Source: Candidatus Woesearchaeota archaeon (GTDB taxonomy: Archaea > Nanobdellota > Nanobdellia > Woesearchaeales > GW2011-AR4). From it: a stretch of 26,182 nt of DNA. The stretch spans positions 1-26,182 of the forward strand of contig DUHN01000002.1 in assembly GCA_013330825.1 (NCBI GenBank). The letters are read 5' to 3'. Shown here one piece after another: positions 1 to 8,300 of the stretch. Below the pieces are notes generated by a model that saw only the letters and a list, made by a program, of their open reading frames with translations, made no database searches and was not told where the DNA came from. Numbering within the stretch: the first letter of the stretch is position 1; the number at the start of each line of letters is the position of its first letter. Both the position numbers and the translations under genes were made by a program.

Positions 1-36
1 CTACCCTGCTTTTCTACAAAGCTCGTGCGTGGCAAG

Positions 37-46
37 TATTAAATAT
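37..46 (+). promoter_or_regulatory. TATA box for the coiled-coil gene at 71
   Basis: The sequence tattaaatat is centred about 30 bases before the ATG at 71, the same spacing seen for other leaderless genes in this window. It favours the ATG at 71 over the upstream in-frame GTG at 29, which would lie before the box. Confidence 0.55.
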
Positions 47-70
47 CATGGTAAAGCCCTCCTTTTTCCC

Positions 71-1393
71 ATGCTCTCATTCATCAAAAAGATCTTCGCA
101 AGGGGCCCCTCGGAGAAAGAGCAGGCGGCAAAAAAAGAGATGGCGCTGGAGGAGCTCGACGCCTGGCTTGCCCGCAAGGAGGAGCAGCTGCGCGCCGCAT
201 TGAACGGCATCCTCAGGGAAGCAAGCGCGGAGATGGAGGAAGCGAAGGCGGCGCTGCAGGGCAGCATCGACGCGCTGCGGGAGGCGGAGCTGCGCAACCC
301 GAACATCCCGGCAAAGGCATTGCATTTCATGCAGGGCAACAGGGACTCATATGTCAAGCTCGCCTCGCTCTTCCTCCGCGACGCGTTCCCTGAAGGGATA
401 TCCGGCATGGCGTATGAGGAAGCGAAAACGTTCATTTCTGGGTTCAGGCAGCACATCGGATCATTCTCCTCCTCTTCCCTGAAGAGCTACCGGGTGCTAC
501 AGCACTTCTTCGCGCACGAGTCGCACGCGGTGGCGCAGCGCATCAAGGGGTCTGAAAATGCCCTCAGGAAGCTTGAGGAGGCGCTGGCAGAGTCCGGCCT
601 GGACGCGCTCGCCGAAGCAAAAGAGGAAGCGGCGTCCATCAGGCAGAAGATCAGGCGCAGGCGCGAGCTTATGGAGGAGACAGAGACAGAGAAAGGGAAT
701 CTCCATGGGGCAAGGCAGAAGGAGCAGAACCTCAAAGAGGAGCTGGCCAATCTTGAGGCAAGCGACGAGGCAAAAGCGCTCGCACAATGGCAGGGGGGGC
801 TTCAGGGCATCGAGGGTTCCTTGGCGCTGGCAGGGCTGGAACTCTCCTTCCGCTTCTCTCATTTGGAGAAGGCCCTGAGGAAATTCGCCAAGGTTTCCTT
901 CGAGCATGACAAGCTGATCGCGGCCTATGCCGAGCATGCGGAGCAGGCGATAGAGGGAGATCCCCACCTGGCAATACTCTCAATCCTGCCGAAGCTCGCG
1001 CAGAGCCTGCACGACGGCTCTCTTGGCCTTGACGGGAAGCGCACGCAGAAGGCGCTTGATGCTATAGGGGGCATTTCCCGCGAAGTCCTCACCCAGCATG
1101 TGGAGCGCACCAACGCCCTGAGGGAACAGCGGCAGAAGCTCATGCAGCGCATCAGGGAATCGCCTGTCGAGAGGAAAAAGGGGGAGCTTGCCGATGCGCT
1201 GAAGAAGGCGAAGATTGAGGAGGACGTCGTGAGGCAGCGCCTCTCTTTCGCCGAGGGGCAGCTCGCCGGCATCAGCACCGGGAAGAACAGGGAGAGGATC
1301 GAGTCGGCGCTGAATGGGGCATTCTCAGAGAACATTGCCCTTATCGTGGATGGAGAACGGGGGAAGGAGGAAGAGAAAGGAAGAACATATTGA
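71..1393 (+). CDS. Coiled-coil protein of unknown function
   Basis: This gene encodes about 440 residues, starting MLSFIKKIFARG. The start is chosen because a TATA box lies 30 bases upstream. Most of the protein is rich in Glu, Lys, Ala, Arg and Leu with heptad-like spacing, especially residues 15-90, 165-245 and 360-430, which suggests long coiled coils. A less charged, possibly globular stretch with aromatic residues lies at about 95-165. The N-terminus is a short amphipathic basic-hydrophobic segment rather than a clear signal peptide, so it may sit on the membrane face or be cytosolic. No catalytic motif is visible. It converges on the phosphoglycerate kinase gene with only 8 bases between the stop codons. 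Structural proteins of this kind are common in DPANN genomes, but I do not recognise a named family. Confidence 0.75.
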   Translation: MLSFIKKIFARGPSEKEQAAKKEMALEELDAWLARKEEQLRAALNGILREASAEMEEAKAALQGSIDALREAELRNPNIPAKALHFMQGNRDSYVKLASLFLRDAFPEGISGMAYEEAKTFISGFRQHIGSFSSSSLKSYRVLQHFFAHESHAVAQRIKGSENALRKLEEALAESGLDALAEAKEEAASIRQKIRRRRELMEETETEKGNLHGARQKEQNLKEELANLEASDEAKALAQWQGGLQGIEGSLALAGLELSFRFSHLEKALRKFAKVSFEHDKLIAAYAEHAEQAIEGDPHLAILSILPKLAQSLHDGSLGLDGKRTQKALDAIGGISREVLTQHVERTNALREQRQKLMQRIRESPVERKKGELADALKKAKIEEDVVRQRLSFAEGQLAGISTGKNRERIESALNGAFSENIALIVDGERGKEEEKGRTY

Positions 1394-1401
1394 TGCATGA
1401 T

Positions 1402-2979
1402 TCATTGATTACATTTCTCTACGGCTTCTATTCCCGGCAATGTGCCCTTCTCGATGAGCTCTAGCGTCGCGCCGCCGGCGTTGGAGATGACCGTGAAGGC
1501 ATCTTCTCCCTTCCATCTCCTGATGATGGCTGCAGTGTCGCCGCCCGCGCCGATGGTCACCGCGCCATCGGATTTTGCCTTTGCTATGGATGCGAAAAGC
1601 TTCCTGTTCGTCCGGGAAAATTGCTCGAGCCTCTCGTCTTCTATGGATATGGGGCCGGCCAGGATGAGCAGGGAGGCGCTTTCCGCGTTCTTGCAGATTA
1701 TCCGTATGGTCTTGATGCCTGGGGCGACGCCGAGCCAGCCTTCGGGGATGCCGTTGACGGCTTCGAATTCCTTTAGCTCGGCATCTGCAGGAAGGTTGCC
1801 GTACTTGTCGGGGAACTTGTTTGTGATGATATGGTCGGCGTTGGTGAGGACGGCAACATCCTTCTCCCTCGCCTTGAGGTACACCCTCGCCGCGAAGACG
1901 AGCTGCTCGCCTATCTCCTTCCATTCGACAAAGGAATTGCCAATCAGGTACGTTATCCCATTGTCCGCCAAGCCGATGATTTCCTTTAGCTTGTCGCTTT
2001 TCTCCTTCTGGAGCCTGGCCTCATTGTCCGCGATGGCCTGCGCGTCCCTGTGCTCTTTTTTCAGTTTCCCTGCCTCTGATGTTATCCTCTCATTGTAGAG
2101 CCCAACCGTTTTCTCCAGCTCCCCCCACTTTTCCTCGATGACGTCAAGGTATTCCTCCGCGATGAGGAACGTGTACGTGACTGCCCCCTGCACCACGAGG
2201 ATGTCGCCCTTCCGCATCTTGCCGAGCAGGGAATGGGTGACGGAGATTTTCGAGGTGATGCCGACCTGGGTCTCGATCTTCTTGCCGGACAGGAAGAAGA
2301 TGAACGGCCCTCTTTCCGGCTTCTCGAGCATCCTGGCGATGCTGCCGATGTACTTTATCACTTCCGCGTACCTGATGCCAAAGACCGCTGTGCCGCCGTT
2401 CCTGCGGATGATGCCGGGGACGCTCGTGACGGTCGCTTCCGGGCGGTGGGTATGGGCTTCCGCCTCGGTGACGTAGATCGCGCCCTTGCCCGCCAATGAT
2501 GCCATGAATTCCGCGAACCTCTCGTCGTTGGAGTTGGCTTCCGGGTCGTAGCGGACGTTTTCCAGCAGGAGGACCTGGCCTTGCTTGAGGCCATTGACGG
2601 CTTTTACCACCTCCTCTTTGTTTCTGTAGACGCTTCTCGGCGTGCTTCCATCAAGGCAGTTGGGCGACAGCAGGATGGGGTGCTTCAGCAGCCCCTCTTC
2701 CTTCAGCAATTCCTGGAGGCGCAGCGCCACCGGAGCCATGCTCAGGTCAGGGTCCTCGCCTTTCGGCCTTCCGACCCAGCCTCCTGCCAGAATGATTTTC
2801 GCGTCGTTATTTATGAGATAAGAAAGCGTCGGCAACGGGTCCCTGATGCGGGAATCGTCCCTCACCCTTTTCGGGTCGAGCAGCTTCTTGGTCGAATCGA
2901 GGGGGACGTCGAACGAACAGCGCAGGAAGACGGCCTTTCCCCCGACATCCAGCTCCGTGAGCGCAGGAGGATGTGTCAT
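1402..2979 (-). CDS. pgk: Divergent phosphoglycerate kinase with a coiled-coil insertion
   Basis: A 525-residue phosphoglycerate kinase family protein; archaeal members usually have about 410 residues. PGK transfers phosphate between 1,3-bisphosphoglycerate and ADP in glycolysis. Family landmarks appear in order: VFLRCSFDVP near residue 18 (usually VRVDFNVP), GRPKG, LLLENVRYDPEA, the HTHRPEA segment, GKKIETQV (usually GAKVSDKI), GAGGDTAA near 480 and ISNAGGATLELIEKGTLPG at the C-terminus. The substrate-side arginines and GGDT are kept. The Asp and Asn of the first motif are Ser and Asp, His of HLGRP is Trp, the second Lys of the GAK motif is Gln, and WNGPMG is LAGPIS. About 60 charged residues (roughly 280-340) are inserted in the C-terminal half and look like a coiled coil. 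It could be the functional PGK of a fast-evolving lineage or a repurposed paralogue. TATA at 3003-3010. Confidence 0.85.
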   Translation of the reverse strand: MTHPPALTELDVGGKAVFLRCSFDVPLDSTKKLLDPKRVRDDSRIRDPLPTLSYLINNDAKIILAGGWVGRPKGEDPDLSMAPVALRLQELLKEEGLLKHPILLSPNCLDGSTPRSVYRNKEEVVKAVNGLKQGQVLLLENVRYDPEANSNDERFAEFMASLAGKGAIYVTEAEAHTHRPEATVTSVPGIIRRNGGTAVFGIRYAEVIKYIGSIARMLEKPERGPFIFFLSGKKIETQVGITSKISVTHSLLGKMRKGDILVVQGAVTYTFLIAEEYLDVIEEKWGELEKTVGLYNERITSEAGKLKKEHRDAQAIADNEARLQKEKSDKLKEIIGLADNGITYLIGNSFVEWKEIGEQLVFAARVYLKAREKDVAVLTNADHIITNKFPDKYGNLPADAELKEFEAVNGIPEGWLGVAPGIKTIRIICKNAESASLLILAGPISIEDERLEQFSRTNRKLFASIAKAKSDGAVTIGAGGDTAAIIRRWKGEDAFTVISNAGGATLELIEKGTLPGIEAVEKCNQ

Positions 2980-3002
2980 GCCGTCTGGGGGGTATTTTCA
3001 GG

Positions 3003-3010
3003 TTTTAATG
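3003..3010 (-). promoter_or_regulatory. TATA box for the phosphoglycerate kinase gene
   Basis: Read on the minus strand this is cattaaaa, centred about 27 bases before the ATG at 2979, so the transcript is probably leaderless. It directly borders the palindromic element that begins at 3025. Confidence 0.5.
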
Positions 3011-3024
3011 CTTTTTGGTCTGCA

Positions 3025-3227
3025 CGGGGCTGTTGCGTAATTCTCGCTTCGCTCGGGTTGCCATCGGGCAAATCCTCCATGCTCCGTCTATTGCCGACAT
3101 TCCCCGCAGTCCACGCAGTGGATGCCGGAAGCCCGCTTCCGGGCAGGGGCGTCCCCCTTGTCGGCTCGATTTACTGTCGCAAGGATTTGCCGGAATGATG
3201 GCAACCTCCAATCCCGCAACAACCCCG
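3025..3227. repeat. Dispersed palindromic element, copy C
   Basis: This non-coding element of about 203 bp has nested inverted repeats. Arm 3025-3037 pairs with 3215-3227 (12 of 13), 3056-3065 with 3197-3206 (10 of 10), 3068-3076 with 3182-3190 (9 of 9), and 3093-3098 with 3160-3165. The centre is the palindrome ccggaag-cccg-cttccgg at 3125-3142. Bases 3101-3141 match 17427-17467 of copy B at 38 of 41 positions. Parts also match the reverse complement of copy D: ccacgcagtgg-R-tgccgga and gcaggggcgtcccc. It lies between the poly-T tract after the TPR gene and the pgk promoter. No protein is credible here. Confidence 0.8.
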
Positions 3228-3240
3228 GTCTGCGCCAACC

Positions 3241-3252
3241 AAAAAGAAAAAA
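3241..3252 (-). terminator. Poly-T tract after the TPR gene
   Basis: On the minus strand this reads ttttttcttttt, about 45 bases past the stop codon of the TPR gene. T-rich tracts are the usual archaeal termination signal. The position implies that transcription ends before palindromic element C. Confidence 0.5.
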
Positions 3253-3295
3253 CAGCAACAGGATACTGGCGCAATGGAAAAGGAACGTGCAGGGC

Positions 3296-4396
3296 CTAAA
3301 GGATGATATACGGCTTCAGCTTCAGCCGGAGCGAATCGTTGAGGCGCTTCTCGTCCTCGGAGGTGGTGTAGATGTAGTGCTTCTTGTGCTTGTCATATTC
3401 CCTGGCCTTCGCCTTGATGAACTTGGGGGGCTGCTTGATGTCAGCCGTCACGAAGTGGTCGATGTAGAGGTCCAGCTTGGGGAGGTAGAACGTCGCCCTG
3501 AAGTCGTCCTTGTCCGCCCACGTCACCGCGACGTCATACTGGAACAGCAGGTTCTGGTCGAAGAGGAAGTCCGCCATGGTCTGCTCCGCCTTGTTCCTCA
3601 CGAAGTGGCCGCTCTTGGTCTTGAAGTTCCGCTGGGAGGTCTCCTCCTCGATGATCTCCGACGGCTTGAGCGCTATGCCCTTCTCCCGCTTGATCTCGTT
3701 GAAGAGGTGGACGCTCTCCGTGTTCTCGTAGGTCTTCTTGATGGTGAGCACCTGATCGAAGGAATTCACCGCGTCCTTTATCCTGCCCATCAGGAACTCC
3801 ATGTGGCCCTTGCTGTACCACGCATCCGCGTTGCCCCTGTCCAGGTCCGCGGCCTCTGCGAAGCACGCGTGGGCCAGCGCCACGTAATCCTTCCTGTCGC
3901 GCTGCTTCTCCTTCCTGGCGTCCGGCTCAAGCTCGACGTCGATGTGGTACGCCCCGCGCGCGTCGCCCTCCAGGAGGAGCTTCTTGCGGTAATAGGAGCT
4001 GCCCTTGGCCATCAATGCCTTGACCTTGTTCTGCGTGTCCTCGACATCGATGGCGATCGCCCTGTCGAAGGAGATGATGGCGTCGTCGAACTGGTCGAGA
4101 TAGGAATAGCAGGCGGCGATGTTGAAATGCGCCTTGAACAGGAATTCCCTGGCGTTCCTGAAGAGATTGTCCTCATCCCCCTTGTAGGGATAGACCTCGA
4201 GGGCCTTCCCGTACTCCTCGATGGCCGTCTTGTACTGCTTGAGCTGGGCCAGCCTGTCCGCTTCCTTCTTGAGGGACTCTGCCGAGCGCATCTCCTCGGT
4301 CTCGCGGAAGGTCTCCGCCTGCTCCTTCTCGCTACGGCGGTGCACCTTCTGCCTCTTCCGCTCCGCGAAGAAATCCCTGATCCTGCCTATCACCAT
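3296..4396 (-). CDS. TPR-repeat protein with a degenerate PD-(D/E)XK nuclease-like C-terminus
   Basis: This gene encodes 366 residues starting MVIGRIRDFFAERK. The ATG at 4396 is preferred to the GTG at 4408 because a TATA box lies 29 bases before it. Residues 1-40 are basic and charged. Tetratricopeptide-like helices cover about 38-215, with repeats such as YKTAIEEYGKALEVYP, FDDAIISFDRAIAID and RIKDAVNSFDQVL, and suggest protein binding. The C-terminal 115 residues (from KSGHFVRNKAEQTMADFL through FYLPKLDLYIDHF to YIYTTSEDEKRL) have the outline of a PD-(D/E)XK nuclease-like domain of the kind fused to helicases and topoisomerases. Where active relatives have PDF and Glu, this protein has ATF and Asp, so it may bind rather than cut nucleic acid. 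The domain assignment is by eye and moderate; the TPR part is firm. Confidence 0.7.
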   Translation of the reverse strand: MVIGRIRDFFAERKRQKVHRRSEKEQAETFRETEEMRSAESLKKEADRLAQLKQYKTAIEEYGKALEVYPYKGDEDNLFRNAREFLFKAHFNIAACYSYLDQFDDAIISFDRAIAIDVEDTQNKVKALMAKGSSYYRKKLLLEGDARGAYHIDVELEPDARKEKQRDRKDYVALAHACFAEAADLDRGNADAWYSKGHMEFLMGRIKDAVNSFDQVLTIKKTYENTESVHLFNEIKREKGIALKPSEIIEEETSQRNFKTKSGHFVRNKAEQTMADFLFDQNLLFQYDVAVTWADKDDFRATFYLPKLDLYIDHFVTADIKQPPKFIKAKAREYDKHKKHYIYTTSEDEKRLNDSLRLKLKPYIIL

Positions 4397-4420
4397 ACCG
4401 TCCTGCACGTCTCGTGGGAA

Positions 4421-4428
4421 TATTTAAA
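4421..4428 (-). promoter_or_regulatory. TATA box for the TPR gene
   Basis: The minus strand reads tttaaata, centred 29 bases before the ATG at 4396. Further TATA-like words on the plus strand (about 4455-4463 and 4504-4513) make the 170-base divergent gap AT-rich, but only the box at 4541 has the right distance to a start codon there. Confidence 0.5.
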
Positions 4429-4540
4429 GGTTTTGTGTTGGGCTTGCGCCGGCCATTTATAAAGGGGCGAGAAGGCCATTATTTGCCGGGAAGGGTGTGT
4501 TGGCTTATTTATAGTAACTTGTTAGTGGTAAAAATAGAAA

Positions 4541-4550
4541 AGTTTATATA
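4541..4550 (+). promoter_or_regulatory. TATA box for the secreted protein at 4576
   Basis: The sequence agtttatata is centred about 30 bases before the ATG at 4576, giving a leaderless transcript. It rules out longer in-frame starts that lie upstream of the box. Confidence 0.6.
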
Positions 4551-4575
4551 CTCAAGCGCCAAAAAGAAAAGTACC

Positions 4576-5229
4576 ATGAAGCCATATGACGCATTCGTAA
4601 AAGGGGGGGCGGCTACCTTGATGGCAGCATCAGTACTCGCTTCTTCCCCATCCTTAGCGCAGCAACGGGCACCCATCTCCGAGTGGGCGAAAACATATCC
4701 TTGCGTTGTCGTGTACAAGCAAGCTCATCCGGAAACCAATCGGCCCGAGGTGATACAGACCATGGACTCTCTCGCTGATCAGGTGCGCAGGGAGGCGGAA
4801 AGCCGGCAATGCCTTTATAACAAAACCAACCCTCAAAAATTCCCATATAATGACGCCTGTTTCGAATGGTTTGAGCGGGATATGACGCTCCAGCAAACTC
4901 AGGGGGCTGAAACTGCCGCAAAAAAGAAGGACGACTCTGGCCTTGGGGATATTGGAACAGGAATAGAGATTGGGTACAAAGGGACACGCGCAGCTATTGC
5001 CCTGATGGATATTCTGAGCGGAAAACGGGAATCCACTAAAATTCAGAATTTAGCTCCGGATTACAAGGAATTTGGCCTGGAGAAGAGAAATATTAGGCCC
5101 TATAAACTCAGTCCTTCAGATGACTATTTGAGATGGCCGGATCAATCCCTCAAAGGGAGTAAGCTTCCGTATAGGCCCACCGGCAAGGTGTGTTTCCATG
5201 ACAAGGACTGGACGAAGGCACAAAGGTGA
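4576..5229 (+). CDS. Small secreted protein with four cysteines, unknown function
   Basis: This 217-residue protein starts MKPYDAFVKGG and has a Sec-type signal peptide: a short basic N-terminus, a hydrophobic run at about 9-27 and an SLA-Q cleavage-like site near residue 28. The mature part is hydrophilic and has four cysteines (in YPCVV, RQCLY, DACFEW and KVCFHD) that could form two disulfides. Asp, Lys and Pro are frequent, and a single NKT sequon is present. I do not recognise a domain. The gene is visibly more AT-rich than its neighbours and stands alone with its own promoter, converging on the giant secreted protein gene across about 70 bases. Recent acquisition is possible but is only an inference from composition. 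Confidence 0.65.
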   Translation: MKPYDAFVKGGAATLMAASVLASSPSLAQQRAPISEWAKTYPCVVVYKQAHPETNRPEVIQTMDSLADQVRREAESRQCLYNKTNPQKFPYNDACFEWFERDMTLQQTQGAETAAKKKDDSGLGDIGTGIEIGYKGTRAAIALMDILSGKRESTKIQNLAPDYKEFGLEKRNIRPYKLSPSDDYLRWPDQSLKGSKLPYRPTGKVCFHDKDWTKAQR

Positions 5230-5300
5230 ACACCACCCAAAACGCAATAGGCCCTCCTTCTTGAGAAAATCGTCTGGGTATCGCTTTTGTAACGCAGAAA

Positions 5301-8300
5301 TCAGCGCGGGAGAAGCTCCTTTTCCCTCAGGAATTTGATGATGTTCTGCTTGCCGGTGATGGTCTGTGACACCTGGATGAAAGGCAGGATGGGCAGCGGC
5401 CCGGTTGCGACGAGTGTCAGGACGGGCTTCCTGGTGATCTCCAGCTTCCCCTCATTCCCAAGGAGGATGATCTCGGTGTTTCGCCTCATTCCCCCGAGGA
5501 CGGCGTTCGCGATTGCGGTGGCGGCATCATTGCGCGGCATGGGGTTGTCTTTGGTGAGGTCGAGGGGGTACCTTATGCCTGAGTTCCGTATGGTGACCTG
5601 GGCTTCCTGGAGCCTTCCCTGCTGCTGCGGGAGTTCGACATAGAATCCGCCGTCCCTGCCCTCGAAGAGGCTGAGCTTGAGCGAGGTGCCATCTCCCTTC
5701 TTCCCTGTCAGCGTCCCCACGAGCGCAAATGCGTTGTCTTCCGATGTTCTGCCATCGAAATCATAGGCAAACCGCTTGTTGTCGGTTTCAAACTTTCCGT
5801 TCAGGTTTCCCGTCCCTCCCACAAGGTCAAACGTTCCGGTTATGTCCACCGTACCTTTCAGGGAAGCGACATCAAAGCCAATGGTTCCCGCCGCTTCCAC
5901 TTTCCTCGCGCCGGTGACGGCGATTCCCAGGTTCCTCGCGTTGATTGTCGCAAGCTTCTTCTTGTCGCCGCCCGTGCGATAGATCTCAAATTCCCCTGTG
6001 AGAGGGTTCTCGACCACTTCATTGCCTGCCTTGACCAAGCTGCCTGCAAAAATGAACTTCTCCGTCTTGACCTCGCCGGAGATTTTGTCCAGATTGAACA
6101 CATTGTTCACGAGAGTGCCTGCAACTTCCGCCATCGGTTTTGACTCATCCGCTGATATCCTCACCAGCTCCTTGCCTCCGCGCGTGGCCACCAGCTCGTT
6201 GGTCGCTGTTTTGACAAAGATTTCATAGCCCTCGCCATTTCTCTTCCCTTCAAGAGTGGTGACCAGCCGGTCGAAGGAGACGCTCGTGTCCGTCAGGCTC
6301 TGCCTCAGCTTTCCGGCAGAGCCGGACGCAAGGATGTCGCGGACCGCCTGCTCTGCCGCCGTCCTCAGATCAGAAACCGGGCCCTCAAATCCTACCTGCG
6401 CCTGGATGCGGTTGCCGGCGAGGGTGAAAGAGCCCTGGAGGGTCTTCGAGACGAAGACAAGGTCTGTGCCAGTGAATGCTGTCTTGACCTTCTCATTGTC
6501 TATGAGAACCACCGCATCCACATTGCCGAGGTCCAGCGTGTATTTCCCCTTTTCCGGCGCGGCATCTTTCGCGTCAGCGGCAATCTCGACCTTGGGCGCG
6601 GTCTTCTCGAACGCTGCCTTGGTCAGGGGCCCGAAGATGCCATCCACCCGGAGCTGGTCTTCTCCTTTGTTATTGTATTCCGCCTGGAATTTCTTCACCG
6701 CATCCCTCGTCAGCACCCCGAACTTCCCATCAATCTCGCCCCGGTAGTACTCCCTGCCTTTCATCTGGGCCTGCAGTTCAGTCACCGCTTTCTGTATCTG
6801 CTGCCGCTCCGAGGGGGCCAGCCCGGCCGTCCTGATGCCGTCCCTGTACCTCAGGGAGGCCTTTCCGTCCGGCATCACGATCTCCGGCGGGGTTTCCGGG
6901 ATTGTGGCGGTGGCCGCGCTGGTGGTGGATCCGCTTATCCTGAGGTTCTCGCTCCCAATCCTGATTTCTTTCGTGTCCCGGGAAAACGTCGCCTTCACCT
7001 TGAACCCTTTCACTTCCGTGGTCTGCTCCTCAGCCTGCATGGTTGCGGAGTCTCCGGATGCTTCCACAGTCATTTTTTCCTTGGTGAAGAGCGCATTCAG
7101 GTCCACCTTGTCCGCGGCAGTCGCCAAAGCGATGACGTTTCCATTATACGTGAGGGTGCCTTGCCCATCAAGGTGAAGCCCGCGGATGAAGAGCGCGGTC
7201 ACGTCGCCTGTCTCTACCGTGGCGCTTCCCGCGCTGATTTTCCCGGAGGCCAGTTCAAGGCCCTGCACCAATGCCTTCATCTTGTCGAGGTTGATGTTCT
7301 CCAGCTGGAGCGTGTTGCCGTTGGGCATCCTCACGACTGCATTGAGGTTCTCGGCGCTCAGTTCGGTATCCGGCTGCCCTTCCACCGTCCTCACGACCCT
7401 GATGTCCTCCCCCACAAGATTCTTCCCTATGCCTGCATCCGTGAGATAAGTGTTCGCGACAGTCACCTTTGTCTCCCTGTTCCTTGCGTCCAAAATGGTG
7501 ACATCCAGCTGCCGCAATTGGGCATTCTCGAAAGGGTTCTTCGGGCGGGAGAGCACAGCAGTCCCTTTCACCCGTTCATCCTCCACCCCGGCCACCAGGA
7601 ATTCGCGCGTCTCGGAAGAGCTCTGGTCGGAACTCCGGAAGGTGATCTCAATGGGGGTGGTTGACGCCTCACCCTGTTGGCCGGCAACCTGCAGCTCCCC
7701 GGTTGCCTTCACGTTCAAATCAACTTTCCTGCTTCCCGGCACCATTTCGTAGTTGAAAACCACTTCCTTGCCCTGTATGGTCATCGTCGGGCTGATCCGC
7801 AAGTCCTGCCTCATCTCTCCCTTCGCCTCTATGTTTATCTTCTGCATGCCTTTTTCAGTGGAGAAGGAAAGGATGGTTGCCGGCTTCGTGACCCTGATGC
7901 CGTTGACCTCAAGAATCGCGTCTTCATTTGGAGGGAAGGCGAGCGTTTCCGTGCCCCCCATAATCTGCGCGTTGATATATGCCGCAACGCGGCTCCCCAT
8001 CGACGTGGAGCGCGATGCCTTCAGCTCCCCCTGCACCAGCCTGATCTCCTCATTGTCGTTCCTGAGGTACAGATTGGTCACCGCCGTTCCGCCATCCTTC
8101 GCAGCAAGGCTGATGACCGCTTCCGTCCCTATGCCCTTGGTGCCCTCGGGAGCGACCTGCTGGAGGTCATAGGAAATCTCCGCCTTGGCGTAGTGCGCCG
8201 CGTCCTTCATGTCCGTCTTTCCCATGACGCGCCTGCCGAGGGCATTCCATGTCGACAGCCCCTGGTCGGCCTCTCCGGATGCCCTGATATAGCCCGCACC

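Noticed and set aside
3025..3227. Element C as a tRNA or other standard RNA gene
   Set aside because: No T-loop GTTCRANNC with a matching acceptor stem or anticodon arm can be built. The nested arms span 200 bp and recur elsewhere with other sequence. I found no tRNA or rRNA in the window.
3122..4462. A 446-residue plus-strand frame opposite the TPR gene
   Set aside because: Its Leu/Val/Arg-rich sequence is a mirror of the TPR coding frame, and it runs through palindromic element C and the promoter of the TPR gene.
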